Below are positions 53,330-62,451 of a stretch of DNA of 64,000 bases, one piece after another (within the stretch, counting starts at the first letter, position 1; the number at the start of each line of letters is the position of its first letter). The DNA is taken from NCBI GenBank assembly GCA_947624165.1, contig CANQJC010000003.1:1-64000 (forward strand). Direction: 5' to 3'. Source of the stretch: an uncultured Clostridia bacterium (GTDB lineage: Bacteria; Bacillota; Clostridia; UBA1381). The position numbers and the translations under genes are program-made. The notes beneath the pieces were generated by a model, which had not been told where the DNA came from, did not search any database, and saw nothing but the letters and a program-made list of their open reading frames with translations.

Positions 53330-53396
53330 AGCTTTATGTTATTTTAAACTGGGTTTTTTATGAAATAAACCAGTAAAGAAAGGAATGGATACGCTA

Positions 53397-54692
53397 ATGA
53401 GAAAAAAGAGTATCGTTACTCTTTGTTTCGTAGTCGCGCTTGCCATTATCCTAAACTATGTTGCCTTTATAGGCTTCAATATAGCAGGATTCTCGTATGA
53501 CGGCGCGCTCGGAGAAAAGGGTATCAAAAAGGGTATCGACCTTGCCGGAGGTTCGGTTATTACGTTCCAGGCACAGACCGATTCACCCACGGACGACCAG
53601 ATGAAGGTCGTTGAATCAATCTTCCAGACACGTATGACCAACGCGGGATACACCGAAGCACGTATATCGCAGGGCGAGTCTGGAAAAATCACTGTTGAAA
53701 TACCTTCAGTGACGAACACGGACGAGGCGGCTAATCTGCTCGGTAATGTGGCAAAGCTGACCTTTAACGACGCTGACGGAAATCCTGTTCTTGACGGAGC
53801 AACGGATATTAAGGACGCGTCGTATCAGTACGGCCCCGTTGAACAGAACGGTCCGTCGATTCCTTACGTTAAGGTAGAGTTTAACACGGAAGCGAGAGAG
53901 AAATTCGCGCAGGCAACAAAAGCCGCTGCCGCACGCGCGTCGGAAGGCAAAAACTACATCTCTATCCAGATGGACGGAGAAGAGGTTTCAAGTCCGTCGG
54001 TTTCCGAGGAGATCAATTCCGATTCATGTGTTATTTCGGGAAGCTTTACTCCCCAGACAGCCGAAACGCTTGCTAACCAAATAAAATCGGGTCAGCTCCC
54101 GTTTGACCTGTCGGTTGCGTCCAAGGACACCGTAGGCGCGGAGCTTGGTCCGAACGCATTGAAGTCAAGCCTTATAGCGGCTGCTATCGGTATTATCCTG
54201 ATAATGATCTTCATGGTAATTATGTACAGAATACCCGGACTTATTGCCGACATATCGCTTCTTATTTATGTCGGACTTATAGGACTTGCTATGGGCGCGT
54301 TCCATGTAAATCTCAGTCTTTCGGGTATCGCCGGTATCGTCCTATCCATAGGTATGGCGGTCGATGCTGACTGTATTATATTTGAAAGAATGAAGGAGGA
54401 GCTGCGTCTCGGCAAGACGATCAGAGCGTCTGTAATGTCGGGCTTTGACAAGGCGTTCTCCGCGATTCTCGACTCGAACGTAACCACCATCATCACCTGT
54501 ATTGTTCTTTACATCTCAGGTATCGGTACGGTTACGGGCTTTGCAACAACGCTTGGCATAGGCGTTATTCTGAGTATGTTCACGGCTATCGTTATCACTA
54601 AGTTCCTCTTGAAGCAGCTTATCGGTATCGGTATCGAGAAAAGAAGCCTGTTCTATAATACAAAGGCAAACAAAGGAGGTGCGGAAGCATAA
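53397..54692 (+). CDS. secD: Protein-export membrane protein SecD
   Basis: Proton-driven partner of SecYEG. 431 residues from the ATG at 53397 (MRKKSIVTLCF); an ATG four codons earlier (53385) touches the Shine-Dalgarno AAAGGA and is less likely. Six membrane helices; first helix at about 5-25, large outer loop with GIDLAGGSVITFQAQTD, then helices 2-6 with GIAGIVLSIGMAVDADCIIFERMKEEL (the D-D motif) and FATTLGIGVILSMFTAI. Overlaps secF by one base. Confidence 0.96.
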   Translation: MRKKSIVTLCFVVALAIILNYVAFIGFNIAGFSYDGALGEKGIKKGIDLAGGSVITFQAQTDSPTDDQMKVVESIFQTRMTNAGYTEARISQGESGKITVEIPSVTNTDEAANLLGNVAKLTFNDADGNPVLDGATDIKDASYQYGPVEQNGPSIPYVKVEFNTEAREKFAQATKAAAARASEGKNYISIQMDGEEVSSPSVSEEINSDSCVISGSFTPQTAETLANQIKSGQLPFDLSVASKDTVGAELGPNALKSSLIAAAIGIILIMIFMVIMYRIPGLIADISLLIYVGLIGLAMGAFHVNLSLSGIAGIVLSIGMAVDADCIIFERMKEELRLGKTIRASVMSGFDKAFSAILDSNVTTIITCIVLYISGIGTVTGFATTLGIGVILSMFTAIVITKFLLKQLIGIGIEKRSLFYNTKANKGGAEA

Positions 54693-55615
54693 TGATGAAA
54701 GAATTGACTAAAAACAGATGGAAATTCGTTCTTATCCCCGCACTGATAGTTCTTGCCGGTATAGTATTCTATATTGTTCACGGCGGATTTAACTTCGACG
54801 TTGAATTTATGGGCGGCGTAAGAATGCAGGTAAATCTTCATACCGATTTTGACAACAGCGAAATCGTCGATCTTGTACAGAAAAGCACAACGGACACAGT
54901 TTCCGCTACGGTCCAGAAGGGTTCGAACGATCAGATTGCCGTTATAAAAACTCCTCCGATAGAGGATAATGTTAAAAATGACATTTTCAACGCGATCAAG
55001 GAAAAGTATTCCCTTGCCGACGAGGATCTGATCGGCGTATCGTCAGCGTCCGCAAGCTTCGGTCTTGAGGTACAGAGAAAAGCTCTCCTATACACGTTGC
55101 TTGCGATTATATGTATTTTAATATATATCGCAATCAGGTTTGAATGGAGAAGCGCGATAATGGCGGTACTTGCGCTTGCCATAAACGTACTTGTTATGGC
55201 TGCCGTATACGCCGTTACCAATATTCCTATCAACACGACGTTCATCGCCGCAATGCTGACGGTTGTCGGTTATTCGATCAATAACACGATAGTTATATTC
55301 GACAGAATACGCGAAAACCAAAAGTCCCGCAAGAAAAATGAGACGATAGCCGAAATGACGGACAGAAGCATCAAGGAAACGCTCGGTCGTACAATCAATT
55401 CTACGATCACGACGCTTATAACAATAGTTCTCATCTATTTCCTCGGCGTTTCAACCATCAAGGATTTTGCCCTTCCGCTTATCGTAGGTATTATTGCAGG
55501 TGCATATACGTCGATATTCATCGCAAGCACATTCTGGGCGGCATGGAAAGAGTCAAACATGAAGGCAAAAGCCGCTGCGGCTCAGGAAAGAAAATCGAAC
55601 AAAAAGAATAAGTAA
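54692..55615 (+). CDS. secF: Protein-export membrane protein SecF
   Basis: Works with SecD in protein export. 307 residues, six membrane helices. GGFNFDVEFMGGVRMQVNL in the first loop, AMLTVVGYSINNTIVIFDRIREN (the NDTVVV-like motif), GRTINSTITTLITIVLIYFLG, and a lysine-rich tail (AAAQERKSNKKNK). AGGAGG lies ten bases upstream, inside the end of secD. Confidence 0.96.
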   Translation: MMKELTKNRWKFVLIPALIVLAGIVFYIVHGGFNFDVEFMGGVRMQVNLHTDFDNSEIVDLVQKSTTDTVSATVQKGSNDQIAVIKTPPIEDNVKNDIFNAIKEKYSLADEDLIGVSSASASFGLEVQRKALLYTLLAIICILIYIAIRFEWRSAIMAVLALAINVLVMAAVYAVTNIPINTTFIAAMLTVVGYSINNTIVIFDRIRENQKSRKKNETIAEMTDRSIKETLGRTINSTITTLITIVLIYFLGVSTIKDFALPLIVGIIAGAYTSIFIASTFWAAWKESNMKAKAAAAQERKSNKKNK

Positions 55616-55625
55616 TTTACTTTAT

Positions 55626-55664
55626 AACAAAACAGGCGCATAAAAATATGCGCCTGTTTTTGTA
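55626..55664 (+). terminator. Terminator of secDF
   Basis: AAACAGGCGCATA-AAAA-TATGCGCCTGTTT plus T run. Confidence 0.92.
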
Positions 55665-55673
55665 TTAAAATTC

Positions 55674-55702
55674 TTGACATACACCGCGTTTTATGTTATA
55701 AT
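55674..55702 (+). promoter_or_regulatory. Sigma-A promoter of tRNA-Ser
   Basis: TTGACA (55674-55679), 17-base spacer, TATAAT (55697-55702), 12 bases before the tRNA. Confidence 0.9.
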
Positions 55703-55714
55703 GTTATGCGTTGC

Positions 55715-55802
55715 GGAGAGGTGGCCGAGTGGTCGAAGACGCAGCATTGGAAATGCTGTAACGTGAAAGCGTTCGTGGGTTCGAATCCCATCCTCTCCTC
55801 CA
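55715..55802 (+). tRNA. tRNA-Ser (anticodon GGA)
   Basis: Cloverleaf: acceptor GGAGAGG/CCTCTCC, D arm with GCCGAGTGGTCGAAGAC, anticodon stem CAGCA/TGCTG with loop TTGGAAA (GGA at 55749-55751), long variable arm AACG/CGTT as in class II tRNAs, T loop GTTCGAATC, encoded CCA. The base before CCA is T where serine tRNAs normally have G. Confidence 0.96.
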
Positions 55803-55805
55803 TTT

Positions 55806-55843
55806 GAAAAGCTTGGTTATGATCACGCATAACCAAGCTTTTT
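55806..55843 (+). terminator. Terminator of tRNA-Ser
   Basis: AAAGCTTGGTTATG-ATCA-CGCATAACCAAGCTTTTTT. Confidence 0.92.
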
Positions 55844-55865
55844 TGATACATGTTTCAACGTATTT

Positions 55866-57242
55866 TTAAGCCCCCATATTTACTGCCGGCGACGCGTGGC
55901 TTCTCTTGACGGTACGCCGCATAATTACAATGTACGCTGCAAGCATAGCCAAAGACGTGATCGCCCATGTTATGGGATAGACAACTATAAGCATTTCAAA
56001 CGACGGTGCTTTTGGAAATACAGTGTATATCCACAAAATTCTTAATCCGCACGAGCCGGCAAGAGATAAAAGCGCGGGCATAAGCGAATATCCCAGACCA
56101 CGCATACTGCCGGAAAGTACGTCCATGAGCGCGCTTGTAAACTGAAAAATAAGGCAGTATTTCATTCTTACCAACCCTATCGCAACAACCGCCGGTTCTG
56201 TCGTATAGAAATGCAAAGCAGTCTCGCCGAGCGCGAGAAAAACAAGGCTTAAAAGCGTTGGGAATATTATTCCCATAATGCTGCACTGAAAAGCTATTTT
56301 CTTACACCTCGCAATATTGCCCGCTCCGTAATTCTGACTTGTGAACGTTACGCACGCCTGCGTAAATGAGTTTAGAAGAAAATACACAAAACATTCAAAA
56401 TTCAATGCCGCCGCCGAACCCGCTACAACATCGGAACCAAGCGTGTTAAGAGCAGACTGGGCGCATATGTTTGAAAATGAAAATACAACTCCCTGCAATC
56501 CCGCCGGTAATCCGATTTTTGTTATTTCCTTCAATATGCGCTTATCGATGCAAAGCTTCTTAAACGAAAGCTTAATCAGGCTTTCTTCGTGTGTCAGGAA
56601 ATAAACTATCATACCCGAGCTTATAACGTTAGAAGTGACCGTCGCGATCGCAACTCCGGCTACGCTGAGCTTACACACAATGACGAAAAACAGATTCAGT
56701 ATAACGTTAACAATGCCCGAAACGAGCAGACATATGAACGGACGCTTAGTATCTCCCCTGCTCCTAAGGATCGCCGCGCCAAAGTTATAGAGCATCATAA
56801 ACGGCATACCGAGAAAATATATTCTCAAATATACGACCGCAAGGTCGATAATATCGTCGGGCGTTGACATAAGGGTAAGTATCGGCTTTGTCACAGCAAC
56901 GCCCAAAATCATAATTATAATACCGCTGATAACAGAGACAAGTATGGCGGTATGTACGGCGCGGCTTACTTTTTCCGAATTTCTCTCCCCGAGATAACGC
57001 GCGATGATAACATTTGCGCCGACAGAAAGTCCGACGAAAATATTTACAAGCAAATTTATGACCGGACCGTTGCTGCCGACTGCGGCAAGAGCGCGGCTTC
57101 CGGCAAAATGTCCGACAACCGCTACGTCCGCCGAATTAAACAGCTGCTGCAATATACTGCTTGCGGCAAGCGGAAGCGCGAAGAACAGTATTTTATTCCA
57201 TAATGACCCGCTTGTTAGATCCATACTTTTTTTACTATCCAT
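55866..57242 (-). CDS. MATE family efflux transporter
   Basis: 458 residues from the ATG at 57242; the track start is a TTG five codons upstream, overlapping the GAGGGG Shine-Dalgarno. 12 membrane helices; LPLAASSILQQLFNSADVAVVGHFAGSRALAAVG and the second repeat start GLPAGLQGVVFSFSNICAQSALNTLGSDVVAGSAAAL are typical. Expels cationic or organic compounds with Na+ or H+; substrate unknown. Single gene. Confidence 0.94.
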   Translation of the reverse strand: MDSKKSMDLTSGSLWNKILFFALPLAASSILQQLFNSADVAVVGHFAGSRALAAVGSNGPVINLLVNIFVGLSVGANVIIARYLGERNSEKVSRAVHTAILVSVISGIIIMILGVAVTKPILTLMSTPDDIIDLAVVYLRIYFLGMPFMMLYNFGAAILRSRGDTKRPFICLLVSGIVNVILNLFFVIVCKLSVAGVAIATVTSNVISSGMIVYFLTHEESLIKLSFKKLCIDKRILKEITKIGLPAGLQGVVFSFSNICAQSALNTLGSDVVAGSAAALNFECFVYFLLNSFTQACVTFTSQNYGAGNIARCKKIAFQCSIMGIIFPTLLSLVFLALGETALHFYTTEPAVVAIGLVRMKYCLIFQFTSALMDVLSGSMRGLGYSLMPALLSLAGSCGLRILWIYTVFPKAPSFEMLIVVYPITWAITSLAMLAAYIVIMRRTVKRSHASPAVNMGA

Positions 57243-57316
57243 AATATAACCCCTCAAATATATACTTTATATGCCGACAGCGGCAGCCCCTGCTGCCGCT
57301 TCGATTGTATCTTTTA

Positions 57317-59164
57317 TTATATGCGTACAAGCAATCCGTTTATCAAATCGTCCTTCGCGAGCTGCTTCATTTTGTAATGGAGCTTTTTACCCGTTGCGTT
57401 CACAGGCACGTCAGCCACAAATCTGTAATATCTCGGACGCTTGTAATTTGAAATCATAGGATTCTTTTTGCAGAATTCGTCGAGTTCATCAACTGTCAGA
57501 CTTTCATCCGATTTTACAATATAAGCGGTAACGATTTCACCTCTCACCTTATCCGGCGCGGCGGTAACGATGCTGTCCGCGACCTTTGGATGCGTATTCA
57601 GCACCTCCTCGACTTGAGCGGGATATATATTTTCTCCTCCCGATATGATCATATCGTCTTTTCGTCCCACAACGCTTATAAAATGATTTTTATCCCACGT
57701 ACCCAAGTCGCCGGTGTACATAAATCCGTCACGGAATTTACGTTCCGTCTCATTGTCGTTATTGTAATAGAAATACGACGATTTCGCGTGCGATTTGATA
57801 ATGATTTCGCCGACTTCGTTTCCGTCCATATTCGCAAGCTCGTCGGGAGCGGCGTTACGTTCGTCGAATACCTTTACGACACGGACATCGTCGTCGGTAC
57901 ATGAGCGTCCCGCCGTACCTGCCATGGCCGGCAGATCCGTCGGGCGCAGAAAGGTGTTCCAAAAAGTCTCGGTCGTACCGTATCCGTTGAAGATTTTAGG
58001 CGTAAGCACGCTCTGATAACGTATGCAGGCGGCTCTCTCGAGCGGACTACCCATTGTGACGATACCGCGAAGCGCGCTCAGGTCAAAGCCGTACTTCTCC
58101 TGCGTTTCCGTCAGACGCGCAAGCACGTTCGGAACGCCTATTATAAATGAAAGCTTATATTCCTCTATATACTTCAGCGTCGCTACCGGGTCAAACTTGC
58201 GCATAACCGTAACCGAGCCGCCCGCATAAAGCGTCGGAGTGATACCGCCGGAATGAAGTCCGCCACGGTGAAACCACGGGGTCGTATTCATGGTCTTATC
58301 CTCCGACGAAAGCGGGAAATGCATCATTACGTCATGCGCGCTCAATACCTCGTTTATGCTCATCAGACAAACGCCCTTCGGAAGTCCTGTCGTGCCTGAC
58401 GTATACAGACGCGTCGTTTCATCAAATGCCGAAAGCTTCCACTTTAAATTCGGATCGTCATCCGAACGACCGCGGATATATTCCGAATAACGCACGCTGC
58501 CGTGTATTGGCACGCAATTCTCCTCGTCTATCATGATTACGACGTCAATCTTATGTTTCGCATGGATCAACGCCTGTTCGACGGCGTCCTTGTTCATCGC
58601 TTCGTAAATAAACACCTTCGGTTTACTGTCGTCTATTGTTTGAGCGATTTCTCCCGCCGAAAGTCTGAAGTTTATCGGACAGCTTACCGCGCCCGTTTTG
58701 TGACAGCCGATATATGCAAAAACAAACTCAGGGCAGTTTAAAAGCTGGAACATCACAACATCGCCCTTTCGAATACCGCAGTCAAGTATTGCTTCGGCAA
58801 ATCTGTTCGCCTGTGCGTTCAACTCATTATATGTGTATCTTTTGTCAACTGCGGGGTCATAAAGAGCCTCGTTATCGCCGAACCTGCGAACATTGCGCAT
58901 GAAACCGTTTAACCATGTGTATTCCTCCGAAAAAGCGTCAATAAACATATCCACCCTGTGCTGCTTTGCATCAGGCAAAAATCTTTCCTTGGCGGAACCC
59001 AGGGCGTTTTCAATCGACGAGAAAATATCGCGTACCTCCTCGCCGTCATACTCATAATTTGATTTGTTCGAACAGTTTTCGAGCAGACGCAGCGCGTCAA
59101 TTATCTTATCTCTGCGTGAATACGCGACACGCTCGAACCTTTCCTTTTTTGTTTCCTTGCTCAT
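57317..59164 (-). CDS. AMP-binding acyl-CoA synthetase
   Basis: Activates a carboxylic acid via acyl-AMP to a CoA thioester. 615 residues. Motif A3 LYTSGTTGLPKGVCLM, A5 FNGYGTTETFWNTF, A7 MYTGDLGTWDKNHFISVVGRKDDMIISGGENIYPAQVEEVL, catalytic lysine in PVNATGKKLHYKM. An extra helical N-terminus of about 90 residues (SKETKKERFERVAYSRRDKIIDALR) precedes the core. Substrate not recognisable; medium-chain or aryl acid is possible. Single gene with its own promoter. Confidence 0.92.
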   Translation of the reverse strand: MSKETKKERFERVAYSRRDKIIDALRLLENCSNKSNYEYDGEEVRDIFSSIENALGSAKERFLPDAKQHRVDMFIDAFSEEYTWLNGFMRNVRRFGDNEALYDPAVDKRYTYNELNAQANRFAEAILDCGIRKGDVVMFQLLNCPEFVFAYIGCHKTGAVSCPINFRLSAGEIAQTIDDSKPKVFIYEAMNKDAVEQALIHAKHKIDVVIMIDEENCVPIHGSVRYSEYIRGRSDDDPNLKWKLSAFDETTRLYTSGTTGLPKGVCLMSINEVLSAHDVMMHFPLSSEDKTMNTTPWFHRGGLHSGGITPTLYAGGSVTVMRKFDPVATLKYIEEYKLSFIIGVPNVLARLTETQEKYGFDLSALRGIVTMGSPLERAACIRYQSVLTPKIFNGYGTTETFWNTFLRPTDLPAMAGTAGRSCTDDDVRVVKVFDERNAAPDELANMDGNEVGEIIIKSHAKSSYFYYNNDNETERKFRDGFMYTGDLGTWDKNHFISVVGRKDDMIISGGENIYPAQVEEVLNTHPKVADSIVTAAPDKVRGEIVTAYIVKSDESLTVDELDEFCKKNPMISNYKRPRYYRFVADVPVNATGKKLHYKMKQLAKDDLINGLLVRI

Positions 59165-59199
59165 AGCCTTCTCCTTGTAATAGAATATTTTGCAAATAT

Positions 59200-59228
59200 A
59201 TTATATAATAAGCCAGTAGTCGTGTCAA
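59200..59228 (-). promoter_or_regulatory. Sigma-A promoter of the acyl-CoA synthetase
   Basis: Perfect TTGACA (59223-59228), 17-base spacer, TATAAT (59200-59205) on the reverse strand. Confidence 0.88.
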
Positions 59229-59272
59229 GAAAAATATGCACAATATTTTGAGAATATTGTGCATATTTTGAT
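59229..59272 (-). terminator. Terminator after the P-type ATPase operon
   Basis: Perfect long stem AATATGCACAATATT/AATATTGTGCATATT plus a T run, just past the ATPase stop and touching the next promoter. Confidence 0.85.
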
Positions 59273-59310
59273 TCTATATTTTATTAAATTCTATATTTGA
59301 AAAATGTACT

Positions 59311-61179
59311 TTATGCGTGCAGCGCACGTATCGAATTGAGGACGGCTATTATCATTACGCCCACGTCAGCGAAAATCGCAGCCCACATATCGGCAATACC
59401 GAGCGCGCCCATTGCAAGACATACGAGCTTTACACCGATCGCAAAAATAATATTTTCGTACACGATACGCATACACTTGCGCGAAATCTTGATAGATTGC
59501 GAAATTTTGAGAGGATCGTCGTCCATAAGCACAACATCGGCGGCTTCGATCGCCGCATCGGAACCAAGCGCGCCCATCGCTATACCAACGTCCGCAAGCG
59601 ATATGACCGGCGCGTCGTTCAACCCGTCTCCGACAAATACAAGGGCTTCGCCCCGTTTTTTTTCTTTCAGGAATTTTTCCGTGATTTTTACCTTATCGTC
59701 GGGTAAAAGCGAACAGAACACCTCGTCCGCTCCTATCTGTTCCGCTACCGCTTTCGCAGTCTTTTCACCGTCGCCCGTAAGCATTACGGTTTTTCTTACG
59801 CCCGCTTTTTTGAGTTCCCTTAAAGCGGTGAACGCTTCGTTCTTGACCGTATCCGAAACAAGAATATGTCCCGCGTATTCGCCGCCGACTGCGACATGGA
59901 CGGTCGTTCCCGCGCCGCTGCAAGGCTTATAATCGGCTCCAACGTTTTCCATGAGTTTTTCGTTACCGACCGCCGCTTCACACCCGTCGACCAGAGCCGT
60001 AACGCCCTGTCCCGCAGTCTCTTTCACGCCGCTCACGCGCGTTTCGTCGATACTCATTCCGTACGCGCCGCGTATACTTTTTGCGATCGGGTGATTCGAT
60101 CCGCTCTCCGCAAGCGCGGCGTACTCTATCAATCGTTCTTTGTCTATCGTATTATGATGTACTCCGCTGACCTCGAACACACCCTTTGTCATTGTGCCGG
60201 TTTTGTCAAATAATACATATTTTGTCTTTGAGAGCGTCTCTATATAATTTGAGCCTTTTATAAGTATGCCGTTCGCTCCCGCGCCGCCTATACCCGCAAA
60301 AAATGTCAAGGGAATACTTATCACAAGCGCGCACGGACAGCTTATAACGAGAAAGGTGAGCGCGCGCATCACCCACTTGCCCCATTCGGGCGATCGTCCC
60401 GTTATCGTCATAAAAATCGGAACGAGGAGAGCAAGCGCGAGCGCGGTAAAGCACACAGCCGGAGTATAGTATTTTGCAAATTTGCTGATAAAATTTTCGG
60501 ACTTTGATTTCTTTTCGCCTGAATTTTCCACAAGCTCGAGAATTTTAGACGCGGTCGATTCTCCGAATTCTTTTGTCGTCCTTATTTTTATCAGTCCGGT
60601 CATATTTATACAGCCGCTGTGGACCTCGTCGCCTTCCTCAACGTCCTTCGGTATACTCTCGCCGGTCAAAGCGGCGGTATCAAGCGTCGAGGTACCGTTC
60701 GATATTACACCGTCGATCGGTATTTTTTCTCCGGCTCTTACTATGATCTCGCTTCCGATTTCTACCTCATCGGGATCGACGCTTATTATTTCACCGTCTC
60801 TTTCTATATTCGCGCTGTCGGGACGAATATCCATAAGCGCGCTTATATTGCGTCTGCTTTTGCCGACGGCACAGCTCTGAAAAAGCTCTCCGATTTGATA
60901 AAAGAGCATGACAGCCGATGCTTCCGTATATTCTCCCAAAATTATCGCGCCTATCGTTGCGACAGCCATAAGGAAATTTTCGTCAAAAACCTGTCCGTTT
61001 ACAATCCCTCTGAATGCCTTTAAAAGTATATCGTATCCGATGATTAGATACGGAACAAGACAAAACGCAAAATTAACGGCTCTGGGAAGCTTAAAAATAT
61101 GTTCGCTAATTAAACACGCCGCAAGAAGACCCGCGGCGGCTATGATCCGCACAAGCGTCCTTTTTTGTTTTCTTGTCAT
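59311..61179 (-). CDS. Zinc/cadmium-type heavy-metal P1B ATPase
   Basis: Exports divalent soft metals using ATP. 622 residues from the ATG at 61179, with AAGGGG in front; the GTG three codons earlier is too close. Eight membrane helices. TGESIPKDVE (actuator), CPC motif in SCPCALVISIPLTF, phosphorylation site DKTGTMTKG, SGSNHPIAKSI (HP motif), GDGLNDAPVISLADVGIAMG. The last helix has FADVGVMIIAVLNSIRALHA, whose aspartate is typical of Zn/Cd/Pb pumps rather than copper pumps. No N-terminal metal-binding domain; that is a separate gene upstream. Confidence 0.95.
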   Translation of the reverse strand: MTRKQKRTLVRIIAAAGLLAACLISEHIFKLPRAVNFAFCLVPYLIIGYDILLKAFRGIVNGQVFDENFLMAVATIGAIILGEYTEASAVMLFYQIGELFQSCAVGKSRRNISALMDIRPDSANIERDGEIISVDPDEVEIGSEIIVRAGEKIPIDGVISNGTSTLDTAALTGESIPKDVEEGDEVHSGCINMTGLIKIRTTKEFGESTASKILELVENSGEKKSKSENFISKFAKYYTPAVCFTALALALLVPIFMTITGRSPEWGKWVMRALTFLVISCPCALVISIPLTFFAGIGGAGANGILIKGSNYIETLSKTKYVLFDKTGTMTKGVFEVSGVHHNTIDKERLIEYAALAESGSNHPIAKSIRGAYGMSIDETRVSGVKETAGQGVTALVDGCEAAVGNEKLMENVGADYKPCSGAGTTVHVAVGGEYAGHILVSDTVKNEAFTALRELKKAGVRKTVMLTGDGEKTAKAVAEQIGADEVFCSLLPDDKVKITEKFLKEKKRGEALVFVGDGLNDAPVISLADVGIAMGALGSDAAIEAADVVLMDDDPLKISQSIKISRKCMRIVYENIIFAIGVKLVCLAMGALGIADMWAAIFADVGVMIIAVLNSIRALHA

Positions 61180-61191
61180 GATACGCACCCC

Positions 61192-61410
61192 TTAAATATA
61201 TATTTCGCAATCCGGCTCTACCTTTCGGCACTTTTTCAAAACTTCCTTCATAACGGCTTTGACGTCAGCGTTTTCCTCAAACTCCACATTCATCTTAAGT
61301 GCCATGAAGTTCACCGACGCGTTTTTTATACCGTCGATCGAATTTGCCGCCGATTCCATCTTGTTTGCACAGTTTGCGCAGTCAACCTCGATTTTATAAC
61401 TTTTTTTCAT
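61192..61410 (-). CDS. HMA-domain metal-binding protein (detached domain of the P-type ATPase)
   Basis: 72 residues, one ferredoxin-like HMA domain with VDCANCANKMESAANSIDGI (CxxC metal site) and a second cysteine pair spacing near the end (KKCRKVEPDCEIYI). The DCANCA motif is typical of Zn/Cd pumps. Reads 12 bases ahead of the ATPase gene, so the pump's metal domain is split off as a free protein. First gene of the operon. Confidence 0.93.
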   Translation of the reverse strand: MKKSYKIEVDCANCANKMESAANSIDGIKNASVNFMALKMNVEFEENADVKAVMKEVLKKCRKVEPDCEIYI

Positions 61411-61439
61411 TACTATCCCTCCGATTTATTATATTTGAA

Positions 61440-61461
61440 CAAATGAGCAGTTGTTCATTTG
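61440..61461 (-). promoter_or_regulatory. Palindromic operator of the metal-pump operon (ArsR/SmtB-type)
   Basis: CAAATGAGCA-GT-TGTTCATTTG, a 22-base inverted repeat with one mismatch, just downstream of the -10 box. The TGA(A)CA..TGTTCA half-sites match operators of ArsR/SmtB metal sensors. No sensor gene is next to it. Confidence 0.8.
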
Positions 61462-61469
61462 TTTATTTA

Positions 61470-61498
61470 ATTTTATCACCATACCGTTTCTTTGTCAA
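61470..61498 (-). promoter_or_regulatory. Sigma-A promoter of the metal-pump operon
   Basis: TTGACA (61493-61498), 17-base spacer, TAAAAT (61470-61475), with the operator immediately downstream. Confidence 0.88.
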
Positions 61499-61517
61499 TA
61501 ATTATTTTATAAAAAAT

Positions 61518-61552
61518 TAAAAAAAGAGACGAATTAAATCGTCTCTTTTTTC
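61518..61552 (-). terminator. Terminator of the DUF4367-like gene
   Basis: AAAAAGAGACGA-TTTAATT-TCGTCTCTTTTTT on the reverse strand, 30 bases after the stop. Confidence 0.9.
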
Positions 61553-61581
61553 GCATGATTGAAAAATTCATAAAACAAGAC

Positions 61582-62451
61582 TTATTTTATGCTTTCGGCA
61601 ACCTTTAAAAGCTCGTCGCCCGTTACATTGCTCGAACCGCTGATAACGGTGATGCTTACGCCGTTTTGCTCCCACATAATTTCATGGTCGCTTACCGCGG
61701 CGGTGCAGCCGTTTATAAGCATTTCCGTAACGTTCTCGTTTGTAGACGTTTCATATGCCGTTTCATCATTTATGACACGCTCGTGAATTGAAAACGTCTC
61801 CTTACCGTTTGAATAAGTCAGCGTCGCATAATTGCCGGACATCGCGCCGTCGTCATCGCGGAAGCCGTTGCCGTACAGGAACGAATAACCGTCGGGAACG
61901 TACTCGGGAACTTTAAGGTCAAAGCTTAAATCCGCTCCGAACTCGTCCAATGACGTATACACCTTTATACGCTCGTCGTCATAAGGAATTTTCGTCCCGT
62001 TGTCCTTCGAGACGTCCACACGTATATCCATACTGTCCGCGTAACCGCTGTCGATAAACATCTGCGCAAGACTCGCTTCGTCGTACTGCTTTCCGTCCTT
62101 GTCGTATAAATCGCCGTACGTCATACCGTATGTGATGGAATTAAGCTCGTTGCCGTCCTTGTCATAGAATTTACCGCTCAGTTTTTCGGGAATTTCCCAT
62201 TCCATGCCGGTATCGTCCGTTTGTATCATCATGTTGTGACCCGTGTTGATGCTCTTTACGATTTTGGTAACGTATCCCGACGCGAACGCTGTGCCGGTTA
62301 TTGCCACAGCCGCCGCACAAGCCGCGATCACGGCTATTTTTCTTACACTCATTTTACCCTTTTTCATTTCCGTGTTCTCCTTTTTCATTTCATTTTCATA
62401 GACTTCAAAATCCATTTTTACATCGTTGAGGTAATCATACTCATTTTTCAC
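61582..62451 (-). CDS. Membrane protein with DUF4367-like domain, probable anti-sigma factor
   Basis: 289 residues. Cytoplasmic part of about 37 residues (NEYDYLNDVKMDFEVYENEMKKE), one membrane segment (about 38-60, IAVIAACAAAVAITGTAFASG), then an extracytoplasmic domain with the DUF4367 pattern (LKVPEYVPDGYSFLYGNGFRDD, MLINGCTAAVSDHEIMWEQNGVSITVISGSSNVTGDELLKVAESI). It overlaps the sigma gene by 11 bases. In this arrangement the cytoplasmic part usually binds the sigma factor; inference. Confidence 0.85.
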   Translation of the reverse strand: MKNEYDYLNDVKMDFEVYENEMKKENTEMKKGKMSVRKIAVIAACAAAVAITGTAFASGYVTKIVKSINTGHNMMIQTDDTGMEWEIPEKLSGKFYDKDGNELNSITYGMTYGDLYDKDGKQYDEASLAQMFIDSGYADSMDIRVDVSKDNGTKIPYDDERIKVYTSLDEFGADLSFDLKVPEYVPDGYSFLYGNGFRDDDGAMSGNYATLTYSNGKETFSIHERVINDETAYETSTNENVTEMLINGCTAAVSDHEIMWEQNGVSITVISGSSNVTGDELLKVAESIK

